Assembly (NCBI RefSeq): GCF_026262505.1
Contig: NC_067204.1
Coordinates: 20,119,300-20,183,299, forward strand
Origin: Trichomonas vaginalis G3
Lineage: Eukaryota > Parabasalia > Trichomonadida > Trichomonadidae
Direction: 5' to 3'
Length of the DNA: 64,000 bases
The notes beneath the pieces are model-generated. The model was not told the DNA's origin. It saw only the letters and a program-made list of their open reading frames with translations, and did no database searches. The position numbers and the translations under genes are program-made. This document shows, piece by piece, positions 10,710-20,366 of this stretch (within the stretch, counting starts at the first letter, position 1; each line of letters starts with the position of its first letter).

Positions 10710-10906
10710 TAATTTATAAGTCCGTTTTATTTTTCTTTTTTTGATAGAATGTGAAATATTTATTGGTTATCAATATTTATTAATGTTGATGCCCGTTTAT
10801 TTTTTGAATGCCTGAAATTATTTTCAAAATTTTGAAAATCTTTATAATTTCAAACATCAATCCTGTTTTAATACTCTCCTAGTATTTTTATATCTCAATT
10901 TCAATA

Positions 10907-10912
10907 TCATTT
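10907..10912 (+). promoter_or_regulatory. Initiator-like TCATTT before Prp5
   Basis: TCATTT abuts the ATG at 10913 and fits the trichomonad initiator consensus TCA(+1)YWW. If it is used, the 5' leader would be about 4 nt, within the short range typical of Trichomonas. Confidence 0.5.
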
Positions 10913-12835
10913 ATGGATCCATTAGATGCGTTCTTTGATAATTTAAATGAAGAAGCTCCAAATACAGCAAAAGCAACTGGAGTAGTTGATGAGGATGAAT
11001 TATTATTAGAAAAGGAAGAAATCGAGAAAACTCCTGTTGAAAAACTTGAATCAAAGATTGAAATTAAACAAGAAGAGCAAAGATTACCAATTAGAAAGAA
11101 TATTTATATTCCATCAAGCGAAATATCGTCTAAAAGTCAAACAGATATTGAAGATTTACGTAAAAGACTTGGCAATATTGTTGTTCACGGATTAAATGTA
11201 CTATGCCCGATAGTAAATTGGACAGATTGCGGTTTACCTGCACCATTGATGTCTCATTTAAGACTTAGAGGTTTCAAACAACCAACTTCAATTCAATGTC
11301 AAGCAATACCTTGTATTTTATCAGGCAGAGATATTATTGGATGCGCTGTTACAGGTTCTGGTAAGACACTTGCTTTCATTATACCATGCTTACTGCATGT
11401 TCTCGCTCAGCCTCCAACAGGACAATATGAAGCAGCTGCAGTTATATTATCTCCAACCAGAGAACTTGCCTATCAAACACATATTGAATGCCAAAAGATA
11501 TTCTCTCTTATGGATAAGAAATCTGCTTGTTTAGTCGGTGGAAATGATATCGAAAACCAATTACGTGCAATTAAGAATGGATCGAATGTAATTATTGCTA
11601 CACCTGGTAGATTTATTGATTTACTTTCTAGTAGCGCATTCAATATTAAAAAAGTAAGTTATTTAGTTATAGATGAAGCAGATAGAATGTTTGATCTTGG
11701 ATTTGAGCCTCAAGTTATAAGGATTGCAGAAAGAATGCGCAAAGATCGTCAAACATTGATGTTTTCTGCAACATTTCCGCATACAGTGGAAAGAATTGCA
11801 AGAAAACTACTCCAAAACTCGATAGAAATTGTCGTTGGACTTAGAAATGTTGTTACACCAAATATTAATCAGTCAATTTTGGTCACAAATGAAGATAATA
11901 AATTTAATTCTTTATTAAAGATCTTGGGAGATTATACTACCCAAGGTCAAGCATTAGTTTTCACAAATACCCAGGATAGAGCCGAAGATTTGTTCGGAAA
12001 ACTCAATAAAAGTGGTTATTCAGTTGGATTGCTTCACGGATCAATGGATTCACCAGATAGGAACTCGATTCTCCATGACTTTAGAGAAGGAAGATTTTCT
12101 GTCCTTGTTTTGACTTCTGTTGGAGCTCGAGGAATTGATATAGCTTCAATTATTTGCGTAATCAACTACGATGCACCAGATCATGAAGCTGACTATGTAC
12201 ACAGAGTAGGTAGAACAGGAAGAGCCGGAAAGAAAGGCTACGCGTTCACTTTTGTCACTGATAAAGATAAAACAGCAGCTGCTGGCATCAAAAACGCGAT
12301 GAAGAAAAGTGGATGTGAAATTCCTAAAGACTTAGAAGACTTGTGTCAAGGTGTTAAAGCTCCTGGCCTTAATGGTTTTTGGCGAGGAAGTGGATTCAAA
12401 TTCGACAAAGAAGAAGCAAAAAGTTTACTTGCATTGAGAAAAGCACAAAATGATGATCCACTTCAACAAAAGGAAGAAGAAGATCAATGTGAAGAAGAAG
12501 CAAAAGAAATCATTGAAGACAAAAGTGTTCTTAAGGTCAATGACAATCTATACATCGGGGAAGCTAATATCAATGATTACACTAAGAAAGCAAGAGCGAG
12601 TGTTTCTTCTGCGGACAATTTAAATTCTGTAATGGATGAAACAGGAACAATGATCATCCAAAAAGGAGTTTTCTGTCCACCAGGAGTGAAACCACTTGCT
12701 GGAGAAAGACGTTTGTATTTGAGAATAGAAGGAACTACAAAGTTTGCTGTACAAGCTGCATTGAATAGAATCGAAGAAATGGCAAATGCTGCAGATCCAA
12801 TCAAATCTAAACTCAAAACAAAGTTCCAATTATAA
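10913..12835 (+). CDS. PRP5: Prp5/DDX46 DEAD-box splicing helicase
   Basis: A 640-residue protein with all the DEAD-box motifs: Q-motif (FKQPTSIQCQAIP), Walker A AVTGSGKT near residue 145, PTREL, DEAD near 254, SAT near 284 and HRVGRTGRAG near 430. Two features point to Prp5 rather than another DEAD-box protein. The N-terminus opens with MDPLDAF, like the DPLD motif through which Prp5 contacts U2 snRNP. The C-terminus has the Prp5-type segment with FCPPGVKPLAGERRLYL and an alternating AVQAALNRIEEM helix. Prp5 remodels U2 snRNP for branch-site recognition. Trichomonads have few introns but keep a spliceosome, so the gene makes sense. The short N-terminus (no RS domain) is notable. Confidence in the DEAD-box call is very high; in Prp5 it is high. 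Confidence 0.88.
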   Translation: MDPLDAFFDNLNEEAPNTAKATGVVDEDELLLEKEEIEKTPVEKLESKIEIKQEEQRLPIRKNIYIPSSEISSKSQTDIEDLRKRLGNIVVHGLNVLCPIVNWTDCGLPAPLMSHLRLRGFKQPTSIQCQAIPCILSGRDIIGCAVTGSGKTLAFIIPCLLHVLAQPPTGQYEAAAVILSPTRELAYQTHIECQKIFSLMDKKSACLVGGNDIENQLRAIKNGSNVIIATPGRFIDLLSSSAFNIKKVSYLVIDEADRMFDLGFEPQVIRIAERMRKDRQTLMFSATFPHTVERIARKLLQNSIEIVVGLRNVVTPNINQSILVTNEDNKFNSLLKILGDYTTQGQALVFTNTQDRAEDLFGKLNKSGYSVGLLHGSMDSPDRNSILHDFREGRFSVLVLTSVGARGIDIASIICVINYDAPDHEADYVHRVGRTGRAGKKGYAFTFVTDKDKTAAAGIKNAMKKSGCEIPKDLEDLCQGVKAPGLNGFWRGSGFKFDKEEAKSLLALRKAQNDDPLQQKEEEDQCEEEAKEIIEDKSVLKVNDNLYIGEANINDYTKKARASVSSADNLNSVMDETGTMIIQKGVFCPPGVKPLAGERRLYLRIEGTTKFAVQAALNRIEEMANAADPIKSKLKTKFQL

Positions 12836-13258
12836 GAAAATGCCAAAAATAAGCACTGATTGACTTTTACATATCATATTAATGATTTCTGCCAAAGTAT
12901 TTCTTAATTCAATAATTGTTAGTAAATATAGATATTTTAATGTATATTATTTTAGCACATATCTTTATAACATAGTTGAATTACGATTGCTGATCTTCTT
13001 AAGCCCAATTCATTTGTAATTGCTATTATTAAGGATAATTTTGATTTCTTAAAAAGAATATATGCGTCTATCTCAAATCATTTGGATTTTAATTTGTTAG
13101 AAAGTATATTGGTTATAACGGCATTATCAAAATTCAAGCTCTTCCAATTATATTTCTCAATGAGTTTTGTGTTCTCATAAATAAGAGAATTTGGCATGAG
13201 CATTGTTTGTATTTGTATCACCATCTGCCATACATCTTAAATCCACAGCAAAATCTCA

Positions 13259-13278
13259 TTTTTGCGCCAAAAATTTTT
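13259..13278. promoter_or_regulatory. E2F-like site, distal
   Basis: TTTTTGCGCCAAAAATTTTT contains GCGCCAAA, the reverse complement of the E2F core TTTGGCGC, inside otherwise GC-poor DNA. It lies about 115-130 bp upstream of the RecQ4-like ATG. Confidence 0.45.
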
Positions 13279-13367
13279 ATGCAATTCTTTCCTTTCAGAA
13301 AAATTTTTGAATATTTTGTAACAACTCCTGATGTATTACCTCTTTTGTTTCTATCATACGTTATCAA

Positions 13368-13386
13368 TTTTTGGCGCCAAAATTTT
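13368..13386. promoter_or_regulatory. E2F-like palindrome at the RecQ4-like promoter
   Basis: TTTTTGGCGCCAAAATTTT is a near-perfect palindromic E2F/DP consensus (TTTGGCGCCAAA). It ends 5 bp before the ATG at 13392. With the very short trichomonad 5' leaders, it would sit at the transcription start, where bound protein could block or recruit the initiator machinery. It repeats the distal site's core with the same flanking A/T runs. Confidence 0.55.
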
Positions 13387-13391
13387 GCACA

Positions 13392-15374
13392 ATGGATTCA
13401 GAGGAGGAATTCGACAAACCACAGTTTAAACAGAAGCAAGTAAAATTCGAAATTCGTAAAGAACAACTTCTTCCTACACAACCGAACTTTTTATCTGCAC
13501 CAAGGCCGCTTTCTGCTTCATCATTTTTCAATTTAGAGAAAAAGGACGCATTTCCTGTTAAACTACCAAAGAGAAGCAAATCTCAAATGATTTTAACAAT
13601 AGATTTACCTGAATTGCCAAAAAACACGAAGACACAAGAAGAAATCACCAATGAAGTTATTGAAAAAATGTATCAATTAAGAGCTGATACGCCACCATAT
13701 ATTGAAACAGTTACAAAAACGTTATTACAAAACCGTAGCGTGATTCTTAATGATGAACTCGACAAACACATTTTTGTTGCACTTTCATCAATACTTCAAG
13801 TCAATAAGGAAAAGCGAGCATTGTTTATCGTACCTTCATCAAACATTTTAACATGGATTCGTTCATTTTTACCAGAAACATCCGCAAAATGGCCCGAAGG
13901 TCGTGTCGAGCAACAAAACGCATTATCAAAACTGCGAAGTGGCAGTACTCAAGTTCTTTTATGTATTAATACTAATACAAATAATTTAATTTTAGATCAT
14001 ATTGATTATATTTTCGTAGTTAAGGCAGAACTATCTACGAGATGTTTCCCACATATACAAGGCTTCAAAGGTCCAATACTATTCCACCAAACGCCTGGAT
14101 ATAATACAGATTTTCCATTTTCTTGTGAAAAGATTTCCGGAAATTTCGAATTCCAGACTGTTCCAAACATAGTTAAAGTTGCTGATTATGTTGGTGCAAT
14201 ACCAAAATTACTACAAACATTGAAAGGTCTGAAAACAATTATTATTTGTCCGACCAAGAAGATTTGTGGCGAAGTTATTGCACGTGCAGGCTCTTCAGTC
14301 TCGCACTTCACTAACCAGGAACCTTCAGAAGGTTCAACTTATGTTTCAACAACTGCATTTCTCTTTACAACCGCAAAATTCGACAGTTACATTTTTGCTG
14401 GTTTTCCTCCATCCCTTGACCTTCTTATGTCATCATGTCTTATTGGCAAGCAAGTTTCTATTCTCTTAAACATCCCGACCGCCCAACAAATGCAGAGATA
14501 TTCACATGATTCTGCTGTTGATAGAACTGTTGTTTTCGAGGTTGTTAAAAAGGTTGTTTGGGGAGGAAGTTGCTACAGGAAAACTGGAGAGATTGTTACA
14601 TTTAACAATCAAGAAATAGATGCAACTCCTGAAGGCCTTTCTGTTCTTTATACTTCCATGGCCAAACACGGAATTTGCGACTATATTCCTTTCGATGCAG
14701 AATCTGTTACAATCAAAGTTAAAACAATGATTGAAGAAATGAATTCTCCTTTGTTTAAGATCATTACACAATCAAAGTCTGATAGAAGAGGTTTGTACAC
14801 TTTCAAGATGTCACAATTAGCCCATGATGCCAATCTTTCTCCAATGAAAATTGCAAATGACTTCAAAAGAATTGAGAGTCTTGGTGCAATCGATGTTACT
14901 TATTCAGGAAAAGTAACAATGTTAAGTTTGCATCAGCATTTTGGAGATAAGTCTTATCAAGAGATTCTCAACACAGTAACTAATGAAATGCAGAAGCACG
15001 AAGATGATTTCCACGATAGTTTCAACATTATTTACACAATCACACAATTACCAGATATTGCTAGAAAATACTATGAATCTGAATACAAAAAAGAAAGTCT
15101 CGGAGAGATCATGGAGATCCCATACGATAGAGTCGATGAAGACAAGATAAAGAAATTAGTAAAGAGCAGGTCAATTCAATGGACACCAAGAGTAGCTGCA
15201 AGAATATTGCAGGGAATTTCTTCGCCATTGTATCCTTTCGATATGTGGAAATCATCTGGTCATTGGTCAGCTTTGCAGAACTGTAAGTTCTCTGATATAA
15301 TGAAAGCAACTCAAGATTTGTTGACAAGACAAATAACGAGACCAGATGAGGAAAAGAATTCCAAGAAAAAGTAG
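13392..15374 (+). CDS. RecQ4-like protein with degenerate helicase core
   Basis: A 660-residue protein starting at MDSEEEFDKPQF (an in-frame TTG 21 bp upstream is ignored). The middle follows the layout of a RecQ helicase, but the motifs are gone: no GKS/T Walker A in the segment SVILNDELDKHIF, and no DEAH box. The second half carries RecQ4-type landmarks: RYSHDSAVDRTVVFEVVKKV near residue 368, similar to the post-helicase segment of RECQL4; a winged-helix-like stretch LYTFKMSQLAHDANLS; and the C-terminal signature WTPRVAARILQGISSPLYP near residue 596, followed by FSDIMKATQDLL. In animals RECQL4 helps start DNA replication, and that role is reported not to need helicase activity. The E2F-type sites before the gene fit a replication role. 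RecQ4 kinship is an inference from remembered sequence. Confidence 0.65.
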   Translation: MDSEEEFDKPQFKQKQVKFEIRKEQLLPTQPNFLSAPRPLSASSFFNLEKKDAFPVKLPKRSKSQMILTIDLPELPKNTKTQEEITNEVIEKMYQLRADTPPYIETVTKTLLQNRSVILNDELDKHIFVALSSILQVNKEKRALFIVPSSNILTWIRSFLPETSAKWPEGRVEQQNALSKLRSGSTQVLLCINTNTNNLILDHIDYIFVVKAELSTRCFPHIQGFKGPILFHQTPGYNTDFPFSCEKISGNFEFQTVPNIVKVADYVGAIPKLLQTLKGLKTIIICPTKKICGEVIARAGSSVSHFTNQEPSEGSTYVSTTAFLFTTAKFDSYIFAGFPPSLDLLMSSCLIGKQVSILLNIPTAQQMQRYSHDSAVDRTVVFEVVKKVVWGGSCYRKTGEIVTFNNQEIDATPEGLSVLYTSMAKHGICDYIPFDAESVTIKVKTMIEEMNSPLFKIITQSKSDRRGLYTFKMSQLAHDANLSPMKIANDFKRIESLGAIDVTYSGKVTMLSLHQHFGDKSYQEILNTVTNEMQKHEDDFHDSFNIIYTITQLPDIARKYYESEYKKESLGEIMEIPYDRVDEDKIKKLVKSRSIQWTPRVAARILQGISSPLYPFDMWKSSGHWSALQNCKFSDIMKATQDLLTRQITRPDEEKNSKKK

Positions 15375-15756
15375 ATTATAATAATTTGTTTGAAATATGT
15401 TATTATAAAGTTAAAAATTCACGTTTATTGAATATTATTTTAAAAATACATTTAGACCATTCCAATATTCATTTTGTAAGTAAATCGCATCAAAAATGAA
15501 ATATGTTTTAATAAGGTATGATTTATTATCCTCGTGTACTATACTATGAAGTCTCTATATTACAGTTAAATGATTCCTACCCTTAGTATGATTCATATGA
15601 CTTGGAAGAATTTCATGACATATGTTGTAGCTAATTAATTATTTGATATTTTAATTCTATTCACTAAATATATGCTAATATTACGATTTGGAAGTGAATG
15701 AAATTGGGTGGACGTTTTCTTTTTTTGTGTCAAAAAATTGAGTGCTTTACAAAGTG
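15375..15756. other. Intergenic, no gene seen
   Basis: About 380 bp of AT-rich DNA between two genes on the same strand. The last 35 bp contain tcaaaaaattgag, a motif also found upstream of several other genes in the window. Confidence 0.45.
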
Positions 15757-17694
15757 ATGAATGATGAAATTATAGTAACTATGCCAGTTGTATCATCTCC
15801 TTTTATGGAAGAGATACATGCTGCATTTGATAGTATCCAGAAGTTAGAAAATTTGTTTTTATCTCCTTCTGCACCAGATTTATCATCATTTTATCACACA
15901 TTCAAGAGACTTGTAGGCGAAGTTACATCATACGTTGGTCCATATCCTATTCCAGAAATTGATGAACTTCTTAAAAACACTCAAACACCATACGTTCCTA
16001 CTTCGTTAGTTTCATTTTATACAAATTTCGATCCGAAACTTCCTCAACAACAAGGAAATTCGTACACAACTAAAATGGATCCAGTTATTCCACCATCAAA
16101 CCCTACGGTTGATTTATTAAAATACCCTCAAATAAATTCAGTCCAATTTTCATTAATTGATACAAAAGAACAAATAGAAAGCCTTATATCTACGATTTCT
16201 TCATCACCTGATAAAGCAATTGGTGTGTCAGTCATAGATCATTATTTTCCAAATGTAATATGTGTTCTTTGCATATCAACGCGTGATTGCGAGTATCTTA
16301 TTGATGTTCTAGAACTTCCTGATGCTATTACTTCTCTTGCTCCTATCTTTTCTGCCCGAGATATTACGAAAGTTTTCGGAAATGCAGCCCATTGCTGTAA
16401 ATTACTTCATCAAGCTGGTATATCCGATATCTACAACTCATTTGATGTTACTACAGCGGCACAACACTTAAATATCTCTACTTCTCTTGAAGATTTAACT
16501 CAAGATTTCCGAAATCGTCTTCAAGAAGGCTGGATTCCTGATTCCGCCCGTAAGGTTGTTCCTCCTCCAGACTTCCCGCACAATAAAGTATGCGATTCCG
16601 AGAAATTAAGCCAAATTTTGACAGAATCAGAGTCAAATGCGATGCAAGATTGGCGAATTCGTCCTCTTTCACTATCCCAGATGCGCCTTGCCAGACAAAG
16701 AGTCCATTATCTCCTATATTTATACGACTCTCTGCGTCTAAAACTCACAGAAGAATCTACGAAACTTCTTGACAAAACCATTGCGATTTCCCATCACAAA
16801 GCATCGATGGATTGGACCAGTTACCGTACAATGATCATCAGCCCCAATGGTGCAATCCTTGCTGCAGCGTACGGCCAACCAATTCCTTCCGCAAATGTCC
16901 TGAGATCCATTAAAAACGCCCGACAAAACGAAACAAACAACGGAATTCTTCCACAAGCGATTATGTCCGATGCTGCTTTAACATGGTGCGCATTGACACT
17001 TCCAACAAACCAGAAGGCTCTGGATGCTGCTCTCATTGAGTCATCCCCGAAGCACAAGCAGATGTATGCCCCTGATCCGCATTCAATTCCAAAAAGACTT
17101 TCTGATGAAATTATCAAAGAAAAAAGTGTCAATGAAAATTACGAAATCAAGTCACCACCGTCTAAAACTCTTGATGAGATTGTTGCAGAGATCGGATGGG
17201 TTCCTTCTGAAGAGAACTTGGAATCTCCAAAGCGCCCAAGTGAAGTACATCTCGCATTGGACACAACTGTTTCTCCACGTGTTGCAAAAAGCGCAAAAGG
17301 AAAAACACAGACACCTGCTGGAGCTTATCTCAGGCACTTAAGAGATCCGGACCAGCCAACATCTGTTTCAAGACAAATTGATGGAATTCCTAGAACAGAA
17401 GCTCAGATTTTCGCTCTGGCAAATAATGTCAGATTACTTCAAAAGATCAATGGAAAAACAAAGACGAAACTTGCAGCTGCAAAAGAGGAAACTCTGCCTG
17501 ATGAATCTCCTGAAGACGTCTTGAGAGCGTTGGTCGGAATGAATTATATTGATGAAGCTGACGCAAACCAAATAAAGGCAAAAATGAACGCGCCAAAACC
17601 AACAAAACCAGCGGCTAAGCCTGCAGCGAAACCTGCTGAGAAGAGAGGTAGATCGAAAGACTCGAAAACCCATAAATATCTTAAATATTGGTAA
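15757..17694 (+). CDS. Rrp6/EXOSC10-like protein lacking exonuclease active-site residues
   Basis: A 645-residue protein (ATG at MNDEIIVTMPV, five codons after an in-frame GTG). It follows Rrp6 order: a helical N-terminal region (1-100), a linker, a DEDD-type 3'-5' exonuclease fold (about 125-325), an HRDC-like domain (VLRSIKNAR, GILPQAI; about 385-430) and a long basic C-terminus ending in KAKMNAPKP and RGRSKDSK. The Rrp6 hallmark DWRIRPL is intact at residues 298-304. Yet every catalytic position looks lost: VDLEHH is VSVIDH at about 157-162, HGAD is GNAAH at 208-212, and YARxDTHYL is LARQRVHYL at 311-319. So it is probably a non-catalytic exosome cofactor. Fold assignment: strong; loss of activity: strong from sequence; role: inference. 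Confidence 0.8.
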   Translation: MNDEIIVTMPVVSSPFMEEIHAAFDSIQKLENLFLSPSAPDLSSFYHTFKRLVGEVTSYVGPYPIPEIDELLKNTQTPYVPTSLVSFYTNFDPKLPQQQGNSYTTKMDPVIPPSNPTVDLLKYPQINSVQFSLIDTKEQIESLISTISSSPDKAIGVSVIDHYFPNVICVLCISTRDCEYLIDVLELPDAITSLAPIFSARDITKVFGNAAHCCKLLHQAGISDIYNSFDVTTAAQHLNISTSLEDLTQDFRNRLQEGWIPDSARKVVPPPDFPHNKVCDSEKLSQILTESESNAMQDWRIRPLSLSQMRLARQRVHYLLYLYDSLRLKLTEESTKLLDKTIAISHHKASMDWTSYRTMIISPNGAILAAAYGQPIPSANVLRSIKNARQNETNNGILPQAIMSDAALTWCALTLPTNQKALDAALIESSPKHKQMYAPDPHSIPKRLSDEIIKEKSVNENYEIKSPPSKTLDEIVAEIGWVPSEENLESPKRPSEVHLALDTTVSPRVAKSAKGKTQTPAGAYLRHLRDPDQPTSVSRQIDGIPRTEAQIFALANNVRLLQKINGKTKTKLAAAKEETLPDESPEDVLRALVGMNYIDEADANQIKAKMNAPKPTKPAAKPAAKPAEKRGRSKDSKTHKYLKYW

Positions 17695-18088
17695 TGTTTT
17701 TTAAATTAACTAAAATTTCACTGTTAATAATTTATTTTGCTTTTTGATTAAAATGGAAAACATCTTCTTTTAGGAATTATATCATGTTATAAGAATATAT
17801 TTTTTATTAATTTCTTGATTAATGATCAAATTCATATCCAAATATCTCCGTTGTCTGTATTATTGAATGTTATCGTTCTAAAAACACATAAATATGGGAT
17901 TTTAATTCCGAAAAAAGCAAATATTCAAAAATCAATACATCAAAAAATATAGTTTTTCACTTGAAAATTTTAATTTTCTCAAAATTTTCGTAAAAATTTA
18001 TAAAATCAAATAAATAATTAATGCAGATTATTGGAATAGATTTTAAATCCGGGACCTCAGAACAAATTATTGATCTCTTTTCAAATTC
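17695..18088. other. Intergenic, no gene seen
   Basis: About 390 bp, strongly AT-rich, with no open frame or repeat that I can support. It holds the Rrp6-like 3' end and the Rpp21 promoter. Confidence 0.45.
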
Positions 18089-18490
18089 ATGTCAAAAATT
18101 CCGCCATTAAAAGTGACAATGAGTACACCAAAGATTGCTGGACAAGAGGTCCTTGAAAGAATAAATTTCTTGAACTCAATAGCGAGAACAGCAGCAAATC
18201 AAGAACAGCTTATACCATTGGCGCAATATTTCGGATCTGAAGCGATTTTAACTGCTCAAAGGTCGAAAATACGTACAAAACCAAAAAGAATTCTTTGTAA
18301 AAAGTGTAATGTACCTTTAGAATCCGAATACACATCAACCGTTTCTATTGGACCAAAATTCATTGTTTATAAATGTAAAATTTGCGGAAAAATCAAGAAA
18401 GATTACATTTCTGGTGAAAAAGAAAAAAGAACAGAACATACAGTTAAGAATTATCAAATTGGAAAAGGAAAAACTGTAGAAATTCAATAA
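18089..18490 (+). CDS. RPP21: RNase P/MRP protein subunit Rpp21/Rpr2
   Basis: A 133-residue protein with the Rpr2/Rpp21 layout: an N-terminal helical pair (ERINFLNSIARTAA, LIPLAQYFGSEAIL) followed by a zinc ribbon with CxxC at C70/C73 and CxxC at C96/C99, separated by the usual beta hairpin, then a basic tail. RILCKKCNVPL and YKCKICGKIKK are typical of the family. Rpp21 binds the catalytic RNA of RNase P and helps in 5' maturation of tRNA. The length is normal for the family. A second Met at residue 11 is an alternative start. The TAA stop overlaps a TAAA trichomonad-type polyadenylation motif. Confidence 0.85.
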   Translation: MSKIPPLKVTMSTPKIAGQEVLERINFLNSIARTAANQEQLIPLAQYFGSEAILTAQRSKIRTKPKRILCKKCNVPLESEYTSTVSIGPKFIVYKCKICGKIKKDYISGEKEKRTEHTVKNYQIGKGKTVEIQ

Positions 18491-20366
18491 ACTTAAATTC
18501 CATGCAATTTTAAGTACTACAGTTATATATAATTGTTTTGTTATTTACATCTTACATTATGCACTACTTCCCATCTCATTATTTCTTAATTTTGAATAAA
18601 ATATGTTTGTTTTTATATATTTTTCTTATTAGCTTGCTTGCAACATGCTTACAGTACTAGTTTTCTGTTAGATTGGCGATTATCATAATAAAGGGTCTCT
18701 GTAATTAAAATTGTGGGGTCTGAACTCGACATAATTTGCTCAGAAATATAATTATATTTGAAATGTAAGACATCACTCGTTATGCATTTTTACAATACTT
18801 TTGTGATTTTTTATTTTGAATATCTAACAATATTTGAGAAGTTTGCTGAAAAAAATTTTCATATCTAACAATAATCGCATTCATTTCCTTTTCATGTCTA
18901 TTTGAAATGTTTCAATCAATGCTATAAATGACATGATATGAGATTTAATTTAATATCAGCGTCTCAAAAAGTTCTTTCAATTGCATAAAATTCACAATCC
19001 AATTTTTTCAAGGTGAAATTTAATTGTTGTAAACAGAAATTCATCAAAAGTGACACATCAGAAAAGCTAAAATATTGAATTTTTGGAACTTTTGATAGAG
19101 CACGTTTTTAAATATTAATTAAAGTAAATGTATATTTTGTAAAGATTCTTTTTAATAAAAAAGTAAAATTTTGAAGAAGAACACAAAATCTTCTGAAAAA
19201 TAATATCACATAAACTCATATTATTTTCTAATATATAACTATTTTATATAAAAATCAAATTCAATGATCTTAAAAGCGAAGGAAAAGCCTCAAAATTTAC
19301 GAATATAATGAGTGGGAATATAATGCTTATCTATCATAAAACCATATGAAATATCAATTTTTGCTTTACGCCTAATTTTTGACGACAATTAGCAAAAAAT
19401 GTTAAATGTTAACACTCAGTCCATTTGAATATGAAAAATAAAATTGACTTTGATTAAATGTTTTTATTTATCATGCAATTCTTCTTGCGACCAAAGATTT
19501 GAATAAAAGTTCAAAAAATAAGATAGCTTAAAAATAATATACGATAGTGTTTACTAATAGATGAATAGTATATAAATTCTATTAAAATGGATTTGATCCA
19601 AAAAAATATAAAACCAAAAATAATTGTTATAATTTAAATGAAGAAGTAATTTAAAACGATTTTATTTATGATCAAATTTTATATATTTTTTGGATCAAAT
19701 CCATTTTAATAGAATTTATATACTATTCATCTATTAGTAAACACTACCGTATATTATTTTTTAAGCTATCTTATTTTTTGAAATTTTATTCAAATCTTTG
19801 GTCGCAAGAAGAATTGCATGATAAATAAAAACATTTAATCAAAGTCAATTTTATTTTTCATATTCAAATGGACTGAGTGTTAACATTTAACATTTTTTGC
19901 TAATTGTCGTCAAAAATTAGGCGTAAAGCAAAAATTGATATTTCATATGGTTTTATGATAGATAAGCATTATATTCCCACTCATTATATTCGTAAATTTG
20001 AGGTTTATCCTTCGCTTTTAAGATCATTGAATTTGATTTTTATATAAAATAGTTATATATTAGAAAATAATATGAGTTTATGTGATATTATTTTTCAGAA
20101 GATTTCATTCTATATGCCTATGAAAAGTACTCTCAAAACTAACTTTTTCCTAATTATAATTAAATCTAGAATATTGTATTATGCTTAGTGTTATTTCATT
20201 TTTCTCATTCAATTTAGAATTTACAAATGTCAAAAAATTGAGAGCTGTCACTTTTGATGAATTTCTGTTTATTACATAATCACTCCAGATATGCATCCTT
20301 TATTTACTTTTTTAACAAATTGAAATAGCTTTTTTAAATATTTTTTAAAAAACAATTTCTAATTTG
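18491..20366. other. Gene-free interval carrying a large foldback repeat
   Basis: Nearly 1.9 kb without a credible gene between Rpp21 and the first prominin-like gene. Its right half is the foldback repeat listed separately. The left 500 bp are AT-rich unique-looking sequence. Confidence 0.6.
19186..20105. repeat. Long inverted (foldback) repeat, arms about 428 bp, 63-bp loop
   Basis: The left arm 19186-19613 and right arm 19677-20105 are reverse complements with only a few mismatches and small indels; the loop is 19614-19676. Examples: aaatcttctgaaaaa at 19186 pairs with tttttcagaagattt ending at 20105, and ggatttgatccaaaaaa near 19589 pairs with its complement near 19690. Outside these arms a further matching pair of about 26 bp (19031-19056 with 20247-20273, core aaacagaaattcatcaaaag) suggests that the full unit is about 1.25 kb, with diverged stretches between. 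No coding capacity was seen. It resembles a foldback or MITE-like non-autonomous DNA element with long terminal inverted repeats, or a simple recent inverted duplication. Its right edge is about 95-260 bp before the first prominin-like gene. Confidence 0.85.

Larger units (their letters stand above)
12836..13391. other. Intergenic region upstream of the RecQ4-like gene
   Basis: About 555 bp with no convincing gene. It holds the Prp5 3' end and, near its right end, two E2F-like palindromes listed separately. Short open frames in it start at non-ATG codons or contain no recognisable family. Confidence 0.5.
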
